Below are positions 23,793-30,184 of a stretch of 30,184 nt of DNA, piece after piece. The notes under the pieces were generated by a model. That model was given only the letters and a program-made list of their open reading frames with translations. It searched no databases and had not been told where the DNA came from. The stretch's first letter is position 1. Every line of letters starts with the position of its first letter. The translations under genes and the position numbers were made by a program. This DNA comes from Treponema sp. (GTDB lineage: Bacteria; Spirochaetota; Spirochaetia; Treponematales; Treponemataceae): assembly GCA_023231445.1 (NCBI GenBank), contig JALNVF010000024.1:1-30184 (forward strand), written 5' to 3'.

Positions 23793-26678
23793 TCAGAGAG
23801 TTTTAAGGGCTTCGACTGCACAGGTGTCAAGAGCTTTTGCAAGGTATGCATCAGGCAGATCATTGACCATTTCACGCATGTTTTCAATCACTGTATGGGC
23901 AAGCTGCCTGTCCGTAATTCCGGAAGAAGGCAGAACGGATACTTCCGCGGGAAAAACATCAGATAATAATTCCGTTCTGCGGAGTTCTTCTGCCGTCAGA
24001 ATAAGTCCGGGTCTGCCCGACAGTTTATCGATCACATAATCAAGCAGCATCCGCGTCCGGCTGGACATAAAAACTTCTTTCTTGCCAGGGGGTAAATAGC
24101 CGCATAATTCCCGGAGCTGTTTGAATAATTCCAGCTGTGTCATAAATTTTTCGGCATTTTCTCTTTTTTCAAGCTTAGAAACAATATCAGGAAGTAATCC
24201 TGCAGCTTTATCTATCATTGTATCATAGTCAGCAGCTGTTTTACTGCAGATTGTTTCAGACTCTTCAGAAGGTATACAGTCATCTGTTTGAAGTTCTTCA
24301 TTTTCAACCGGTATATTCTGTGCTTCTTCCGTCTCTGCGAAGGGTATTTCTTCGTCTACCGGATCCGAAGCAGCCGGAGAAATCTCTGTGTTCTCTATGG
24401 ATTCCTGTACCTTTTTTACAGCATTTTCCGCAGCTTTTTGTGCAGCATCTGTGGTCATTTGATTAATATATGAAATCGCATTGTCAACCCCCTGTGCGGA
24501 ATCAGCAGCCTGTTCGGCTGCATTCCAGGCACGTTCCGCAGCACTCTGAACAGCATCATATGTCTTTTGTACAGCGGCAAGAGTTGAATCGTTTTGAGCT
24601 TTTACTCTGTCCATTTCGGTTTGAAATCTATCAAGCATTTTTCCCGATAAATCAGGTTGAGGAGGAATAATGACAACAGATTTTTCGTCTTTTTTCTCTT
24701 CCGGCAGTCTGTTCTCCTGCGTAAAATCAGACACACGACCTGTATATTCTGCCGGTTTTTCCCTGTCCGCCGCAGGATGACGGTTTATTTCATTGTCCGT
24801 ATCAGATACAGAGGAGAGAAGCTGATGTTCAGGATTCTCTTCTATATTTTCGGTACCGAATCCATCTTCAGTTTCACCGGCAGCAGACGGTTCTGCAGGC
24901 TCAGCAGGTTTAACAATACCGTCAAGCATATCATTTGTATCATCTGCATCAGAATCTTCATCAGCTTTTTCTGGAATATCTATAGGCTGATCTGCGGGAA
25001 TAAGCTGCTCAAGCCCTTGAGAGTCCTCTCCTTTTTTATCGGCTTCGTCGTCCTCTGCGGCTTTATCGGAAAGTATAAACGGATTCTTTTCATCATCCTC
25101 TTCGAGCAGACTGTCACCCATAACGTCAAAATCAAACGGTTCCTGATTTTCTTCAGATTGATTTTCATCAGCGGAGACGGATGTCAGTTCTTCTTCAACA
25201 GGCGTATCCAGCACAATTTCGCCGTTAGTATTTTCATCATCAAAAGCTGCTTCTCCGGAAACAGGGAGCTGCTTGTCTGCCCGTCCGGTTATACTGCCAA
25301 GGCGTTGCAGTTCATTGCCCGCAAGAACATTAAACGGATCAAATTTCAGTACTTTAGAGTAAGATTCAAGTGCAGCAGCAGTATCTCCCGAAGCTTCCTG
25401 TATACGGGCAAGTGCAATAAGTCCTGCCGGATCCTCCTGATGTTTCGCCATATATTGTTCAAGACATCTGACGGCTTTACTGAGCTGTCCTTTCTGTTTA
25501 TATCTTTCTGACGCTTCTTTTTTATATTCATCGTAAGACGAATCAATCTTATTTATTTTCTTGTATACCAGCTCCGCCCTGTCATCATCATCGCAGCAGA
25601 TATAATACTGTCCGCACAAATCAAGAGTTTTGACATCGTTTTTATTTTCTTTATATATTTTTTTAATTTTTGCTACAGCAGCCTGTGTCTCACCAGCTGA
25701 AAGGAGAACATGTGCATACTGTCTGGTAACACCAGTATCATCGGGTTTTATCTGTCCGGCTTCCTGCATTATACCAGCTGCGTCTTTTGATCTGCCGGTT
25801 TTTTCATATGTTTCTGCAAGGCCGGTAAGTACATCAATGTCATGACTGTCAGATCTGCGCGCTTTCTCAAAAATCTGTCTTGCGGAATTATAATCGTATT
25901 GCTTTAAATAAATACGGCCAAGTAAATTCTGCATATCAATATTATTCGGATACAATAAGATCGATTTTTGTACAAGATTTGCAGCGGCTTTCGTATTGCG
26001 GTGGCGCAGCAACAGTTCTGTATAATCCCGTATGGCTTCAAGCCAGCCGGGTTTCGCACGGAGAGCAGCTTCAAACGCAATGGAAGCCTCGTTGTCGTCA
26101 TGAAGCATTTCATAACTTTTTGCAAGATTAAGCTGTAAAATCGGATGATTCGGATCTACCTGAAGCCCTCGCTTATATACATCAACCGCTTTCCGGTGGT
26201 TTTTTCTTAGTGCATAAATTACACCAAGATGATTATACGCAAGGACATCGTTAGGATTCTCCTCTATTACGGATTCAAAACACTCGATAGCCTGATCATA
26301 TGCCCCCATGGAACGGTACGTAAAACCAAGATTGTAATTGACCTGAGCATCGTTTAAACCAAGATCAAGTGCCTGCTGCAGAACATTAATTGAATCTTCA
26401 TATCGCTGCAGCCGGCGGTAAATACCGCCCATACTGTTAAGCGCCTCAAAATTATTCGAAGATAATGTCCGTATCTGCTCAAAATACAATAAAGCTTTCC
26501 TGTCGTCACCAGCTTTTACATATAAACTGCCAAGAGCGCTGAGCAATCCTATATTACCGGGATCATTCTTCAACAGACTCTTGTACAAACGGGCCGCCAA
26601 TGTGAAATCCCGGGAAATAACAGCTGCATTTGCCCGCGTCATAATGAATTTTTTTTCTTTTTCTTTTTCGTTGTTCAT
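23793..26678 (-). CDS. Large cytoplasmic TPR protein with acidic linker
   Basis: The 961-residue product has no signal peptide. Residues of about 10-460 form at least ten TPR units (LGSLYVKAGDDRKAL, LGFTYRSMGAYDQA, LGVIYALRKNHRKAV and so on). About 465-640 is a disordered, Asp/Glu-rich linker. About 655-755 is an Ala/Glu/Gln-rich amphipathic helical stretch (AAERAWNAAEQAADSAQG). The end (about 815-961) is a compact helical domain of unknown type. TPRs bind partner proteins; the partner is unknown. The ATG has GGGGAATAGGA just before it and lies three bases after the upstream gene's stop, so the two are cotranscribed. The N-terminal codons are a run of Lys/Glu with an A8 tract. The TPR part is certain; the other regions are unassigned. 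Confidence 0.85.
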   Translation of the reverse strand: MNNEKEKEKKFIMTRANAAVISRDFTLAARLYKSLLKNDPGNIGLLSALGSLYVKAGDDRKALLYFEQIRTLSSNNFEALNSMGGIYRRLQRYEDSINVLQQALDLGLNDAQVNYNLGFTYRSMGAYDQAIECFESVIEENPNDVLAYNHLGVIYALRKNHRKAVDVYKRGLQVDPNHPILQLNLAKSYEMLHDDNEASIAFEAALRAKPGWLEAIRDYTELLLRHRNTKAAANLVQKSILLYPNNIDMQNLLGRIYLKQYDYNSARQIFEKARRSDSHDIDVLTGLAETYEKTGRSKDAAGIMQEAGQIKPDDTGVTRQYAHVLLSAGETQAAVAKIKKIYKENKNDVKTLDLCGQYYICCDDDDRAELVYKKINKIDSSYDEYKKEASERYKQKGQLSKAVRCLEQYMAKHQEDPAGLIALARIQEASGDTAAALESYSKVLKFDPFNVLAGNELQRLGSITGRADKQLPVSGEAAFDDENTNGEIVLDTPVEEELTSVSADENQSEENQEPFDFDVMGDSLLEEDDEKNPFILSDKAAEDDEADKKGEDSQGLEQLIPADQPIDIPEKADEDSDADDTNDMLDGIVKPAEPAEPSAAGETEDGFGTENIEENPEHQLLSSVSDTDNEINRHPAADREKPAEYTGRVSDFTQENRLPEEKKDEKSVVIIPPQPDLSGKMLDRFQTEMDRVKAQNDSTLAAVQKTYDAVQSAAERAWNAAEQAADSAQGVDNAISYINQMTTDAAQKAAENAVKKVQESIENTEISPAASDPVDEEIPFAETEEAQNIPVENEELQTDDCIPSEESETICSKTAADYDTMIDKAAGLLPDIVSKLEKRENAEKFMTQLELFKQLRELCGYLPPGKKEVFMSSRTRMLLDYVIDKLSGRPGLILTAEELRRTELLSDVFPAEVSVLPSSGITDRQLAHTVIENMREMVNDLPDAYLAKALDTCAVEALKTL

Positions 26679-26681
26679 ATC

Positions 26682-28226
26682 CTATTCCCCTGCTGCAAAC
26701 GGTCGGGCATATACTTCCTGTGAAAGCTGTCCATTTATTCTGGTATCAAACTTTGACCCCGCTGATACCGCAAAATAATATATCGTTCCATTCTTTAAAC
26801 CGGTAATCGTTATTGATGTCGTATTACCTGCATTTACCGGAGACGGCCCCTGCAGCGCTGTTCGTCCCAGATATTCACCCGATCGGGTTCCATAATAAAC
26901 GAGATAACTCCCGGCAGATTCATCCACTGAATAACTCCATGTCAGCGTTACACTGCCATCACCCGGCACTGCCTTTATTTTAAAGGGCGGCAGCGGTTCC
27001 AGTTCTTTCGTATAATTGATAACAAGCTGCGTCAGGGACGGTGTTGTATTACCGTCTCCATCGGGATATAAATCAGCAGCCACCTGGAAATATAAACCAC
27101 GAATATCCGTTATTTTAGCACCATTCTTTACAGGTTTCCATTCCGGATATGCATCTGTCCAATTAAAAAAATTATCGCCGCTGCGTACGTACAGCATAAT
27201 AGCGGTCTGTGGAGGTTCGTTCATAACAGCCGATACGGAATCAATTGAAGTTCCCATTGACGTCTGCAATGGCTGTGTTTCGATACGTCCTCCTGACGTT
27301 AAAAACTTTGAATAACCAAGCCCGGAGGCCTCTTCAGATTCCTCCAGAAGTGCTGCATCATAGGTTCCCCGCTGAATACGAAAGTCGTCAATTTTTCCTG
27401 TATACAAAGGGCAAAGATCAATATCTGCAGGAACACCGAGATATAAAGAGTATACGGTACCTGATTCATGACCTGTCGATGTTACATATTCGACTGCCTC
27501 CAGCTGTCCGTCGACACGGTACTCAAGACGTCCGCTTTCTTCATCATAGCTGACTGCATGATGGGACCAGACATCCGGAACAATATTTTTCATACCGCTT
27601 ATAACAATATCTTCTTCCGGACAGCCGTCAAAAACATTTGTAAATGTCCACTCAATATGATTCTTATTGAACACACCTGTTATCATCTGATACAGTATGC
27701 TGTTTTTCCGACTATCCGATACGTTCAGCTGCATATTGCGGGATGAACGCCAGTCAAAAACAACCTCACCGTTTTCTGATAGAGAAGGAGCAAGCCAGAA
27801 TTCGATATAGAAAGATCCTGTCGGTCCTTCCGTTCCGAACACAGAACCGGCTCTGCCTTTAAGAAGCATACCGCCACGGCCTCTCCCGAGTGCGGCACCC
27901 TTCCCCATTACAGATTCTGTCGTTATACCTAATAAATCTGTCCCGACAGAATAATTTCCTGTACGTTCTGAAAAAGGTCGCTTTTCAAAATCGACGAGGG
28001 CGTCAGTATTGCGGTCGTCAGTACGTGCATTCGTTGCAAGTTCTATGCATGTATACCCGAAACGGCCCGTTCCTTCCGTTACACCTTTACGTAAAGAAAG
28101 TTTTGACCATCCTTCTTTTCCTCCGAGGGTAATAGAATCGGCTGAAAGTTTCCATGTTAAAAATCCTGCATAGACTAGACAAAGTGAGAATAAAATCAGT
28201 ATTTTCTTTCTATATAGGTTAGACAT
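26682..28226 (-). CDS. Secreted protein with LamG-like and fibronectin type III domains
   Basis: The 514-residue product starts with a signal peptide (MSNLYRKKILILF..., hydrophobic to about residue 27). About 135-290 looks like a concanavalin/LamG beta-sandwich (YIEFWLAPSL, WSHHAVSYD, YTGKIDDFRI). A second beta-rich region follows, and 412-505 fits an FN3 domain (VTLTWSY, YLVYYGT, ITGLKNGTIYYFAVSA). Such domains bind carbohydrate or protein outside the inner membrane. I start at ATG 28226, which has ATGGAAA before it; the frame stays open to a GTG at 28250, where it would overlap uvrC. The stop lies three bases before the downstream TPR gene. Its promoter must lie within uvrC coding sequence. 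The domain calls rest on pattern only. Confidence 0.72.
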   Translation of the reverse strand: MSNLYRKKILILFSLCLVYAGFLTWKLSADSITLGGKEGWSKLSLRKGVTEGTGRFGYTCIELATNARTDDRNTDALVDFEKRPFSERTGNYSVGTDLLGITTESVMGKGAALGRGRGGMLLKGRAGSVFGTEGPTGSFYIEFWLAPSLSENGEVVFDWRSSRNMQLNVSDSRKNSILYQMITGVFNKNHIEWTFTNVFDGCPEEDIVISGMKNIVPDVWSHHAVSYDEESGRLEYRVDGQLEAVEYVTSTGHESGTVYSLYLGVPADIDLCPLYTGKIDDFRIQRGTYDAALLEESEEASGLGYSKFLTSGGRIETQPLQTSMGTSIDSVSAVMNEPPQTAIMLYVRSGDNFFNWTDAYPEWKPVKNGAKITDIRGLYFQVAADLYPDGDGNTTPSLTQLVINYTKELEPLPPFKIKAVPGDGSVTLTWSYSVDESAGSYLVYYGTRSGEYLGRTALQGPSPVNAGNTTSITITGLKNGTIYYFAVSAGSKFDTRINGQLSQEVYARPFAAGE

Positions 28227-28233
28227 ATTTTCC

Positions 28234-30184
28234 ATGAACAATAACAACACGGTGCGAGAAATATTACATCAGACCGCATTGAAAGCCCCCTCCTCGAGCG
28301 GCGTTTACCTGTGGCGGAACCCTCAGGGAAACGTAATTTATGTCGGCAAAGCAAAAAATCTTAAAAGCCGGCTGTCGTCATATTTCTCCGGCAGCAAAGA
28401 TATAAAAACGAAGCTGCTCATTTCTCATGCACAGTCAATCGAATATATCACGACGTCAAACGAATATGAAGCGTTCCTACTTGAAAACAACCTCATAAAA
28501 AAATTCAGTCCCCGTTACAATATAAACCTTAAGGACGGTAAATCATATCCTGTACTCCGTATTACAAACGAAACCTTTCCACGACTTTTCAAAACAAGGA
28601 GAGTTCTTCAGGACGGATCTACGTATTTCGGTCCCTATCCCGACGCAGGCGCACTCGACACATTCATCGACACGCTTTACAGACTTTATCCGGTCCGCCA
28701 CTGTAAAACGTTCAGAAAACGCGATGCTCCGTGTATGTACTACCATATAGGACGCTGCAAAGCTCCCTGCTGCGGAAAAATTCCGCAGGAGACCTATATT
28801 GAATACATCGGAGAAATCTCAGAGTTACTTGAGGGAAAAGGAGACGAGACCGCAATAAAACTTACTACTGAAATGAAACAGGCTGCTTCGGAACTTAACT
28901 TTGAAAAAGCAGCACGTCTGCGTGACGGGCTCAAGGCTCTTATGGTAATGCAGAACCAGAACATTGTGGAAGGTTTTGACAGTGAGGACCGTGATTATAT
29001 AGCACACTGGAGGGAGGGTGAACTTGTAAGTTTTACGGTACTTAAGCTCCGGTCGGGAAAACTTGACGGCCGCGACAATTATCGTACCGTAAGTCTGAAC
29101 GAGGATGACGAACTTATGCCGGAATTTCTCAATGCATACTATACCGATAAAGACGAAGTACCACCCCGTATCTATATCCCCTCTCTCAGAAGTGAAGGTC
29201 AGTCCGCTCCGGTAGATCTTATGCGCTGGTTCAGAGAAACGCTCGGAGCAGACACAGATGTAATTACCGTAACAGATACTAAGGAAAATGCAGGACGTCA
29301 TACCGCCGCGCTCAATATGGCAGCCGGAAATGCACACGAAGATATTATCAGAAGACTCCGCGAGCGGGGTGACATTCCGGCACTTGAAGAACTGAAAACA
29401 CTGCTTCATCTTGATTCTCTGCCGGTACGAATTGAAGGATTCGATATAGCACATATCGGCGGAAAGTTTCCTGTTGCAAGCCTTATCAGCTTTTATAATG
29501 GAAATCCGGACAAAAAAAATTACCGGTATTTCCGGTTGAAGACAACAGACGGACTTATAGACGATTTTGCATCAATGCGCGAAGCTGTGAGCAGACGGTA
29601 TACAAGGCTGGTTAATGAACAGGCTGATCTGCCTGATCTGATACTCATAGACGGCGGTATCGGGCAGGTAAATGCAGTAGAGGGCGTACTGCGCACGCTT
29701 AACCTCAATATTCCTGTCGCAGGACTTGCAAAACGCGATGAGGAAATTTACCGGCCTGGAGACAGTACTCCTGTATGCCTGCCTAAACGAAGCGACGCGC
29801 TCCGACTGCTGCAGCGCGTACGCGACGAAACACACCGTTTTGCTACCAGCCGCAATCAGAACCTCCGGACAAAAGAAAATACCATAAGCATTTTCCTGCA
29901 GATTCCGGGAATAGGAGAAAAACGTGCGCAGACTCTGACAAAGACTTTTACAACTCTTGAAAATCTTGCACAGGCTGAGGAAGCGCAGGTAGCTCAGACT
30001 CTTCATGTACGCGCACAGGAAGCAGCCGATATTCTTATTTCTGCCCGTCAGCTTAATAAAGCACGAATTGAAAAAAAAGCAGAGGAAATGGAAGCGCTCA
30101 GAATATCCGGTACAACTGTTCAGAAAGCAGCAGAAGCACAGTATACAGACAATCTGGCTTCGCAGGCGCTTGATGCGGCTGAAG
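28234..30184 (+). CDS. uvrC: UvrC excinuclease subunit (runs off the right edge)
   Basis: UvrC makes the two incisions around a lesion in UvrABC repair. The window holds 650 codons. A GIY-YIG nuclease lies at about 21-95 (SGVY, VIYVGKAKNLKSRLSSYF). A cysteine cluster C157, C167, C175, C179 matches the four Cys proposed to bind an Fe-S cluster in E. coli UvrC. The UVR helices are near 207-240 (ELNFEKAARLRDGL). The RNase H-like nuclease has D404 (IEGFDIAHIGG) and LILIDGGIGQVNA near 470. A helix-hairpin-helix starts near 557 (IPGIGEKRAQTL). The charged Ala/Glu-rich tail beyond about 605 has no counterpart in typical UvrC and continues past the edge. No Shine-Dalgarno sequence precedes the ATG. 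The divergent LamG/FN3 gene starts seven bases away. Confidence 0.96.
   Translation, partial: MNNNNTVREILHQTALKAPSSSGVYLWRNPQGNVIYVGKAKNLKSRLSSYFSGSKDIKTKLLISHAQSIEYITTSNEYEAFLLENNLIKKFSPRYNINLKDGKSYPVLRITNETFPRLFKTRRVLQDGSTYFGPYPDAGALDTFIDTLYRLYPVRHCKTFRKRDAPCMYYHIGRCKAPCCGKIPQETYIEYIGEISELLEGKGDETAIKLTTEMKQAASELNFEKAARLRDGLKALMVMQNQNIVEGFDSEDRDYIAHWREGELVSFTVLKLRSGKLDGRDNYRTVSLNEDDELMPEFLNAYYTDKDEVPPRIYIPSLRSEGQSAPVDLMRWFRETLGADTDVITVTDTKENAGRHTAALNMAAGNAHEDIIRRLRERGDIPALEELKTLLHLDSLPVRIEGFDIAHIGGKFPVASLISFYNGNPDKKNYRYFRLKTTDGLIDDFASMREAVSRRYTRLVNEQADLPDLILIDGGIGQVNAVEGVLRTLNLNIPVAGLAKRDEEIYRPGDSTPVCLPKRSDALRLLQRVRDETHRFATSRNQNLRTKENTISIFLQIPGIGEKRAQTLTKTFTTLENLAQAEEAQVAQTLHVRAQEAADILISARQLNKARIEKKAEEMEALRISGTTVQKAAEAQYTDNLASQALDAAE

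Noticed and set aside
24657..25511. 284-codon open frame on the plus strand
   Set aside because: It lies wholly antisense to the acidic linker and TPR part of the 961-residue protein. Its translation is Phe/Ile/Arg-rich, as expected for the reverse of acidic codons, and matches no family.

Overview
The window reads as chromosomal DNA from a Treponema-like spirochaete. The evidence is a CarD regulator next to a fused IspD-IspF enzyme, a giant membrane-tethered coiled-coil protein of a type I associate with spirochaetes, many TPR proteins, an outer-membrane and TonB apparatus, and a two-domain acyl-CoA dehydratase activase of a kind common in anaerobes. I cannot name the species. Apart from start regions, almost everything is coding. 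I see no rRNA, tRNA, CRISPR array, insertion sequence, prophage or other sign of recent transfer.

Layout. 1-389 (-) is the N-terminal part of a DEAD-box RNA helicase with a long leader (390-555). It is divergent from carD and ispDF (689-2817, +). A convergent terminator hairpin follows. The long minus-strand block from 20869 down to 2852 holds, in transcription order: a 1,526-residue activase/dehydratase-like protein, a secreted protein of unknown function, a TPR protein split in two by an in-frame TAG, an outer-membrane beta-barrel, ExbB, ExbD, TonB, a HAD hydrolase and the 1,534-residue coiled-coil protein. Gaps in the block are short and several genes overlap by ATGA, so most of it is probably one operon. 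Divergent from it lie murJ (mviN) and an M24 Xaa-Pro aminopeptidase (21015-23792, +). Convergent to these, with abutting stop codons, is a minus-strand pair: a 961-residue TPR protein and a secreted LamG/FN3-type protein (23793-28226). Seven bases beyond that pair, divergent, uvrC begins and runs off the right edge.

How the genes work together. ExbB, ExbD and TonB form an inner-membrane energy transducer. The adjacent barrel has a TonB-box-like motif just after its signal peptide but no room for an ordinary plug domain. Two TPR segments and a secreted protein are encoded immediately upstream. I infer a self-contained trans-envelope unit, and this is the best candidate here for an undescribed system. 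CarD, IspDF, MurJ, UvrC and the helicase are housekeeping functions.

The points most worth checking are the amber codon that splits the TPR gene without breaking its repeat phase, the TonB-linked plugless barrel, the membrane-tethered coiled coil with a putative helix-turn-helix tip and 22-residue repeats, the carD and murJ starts that look leaderless, and terminators embedded in or touching opposing genes.
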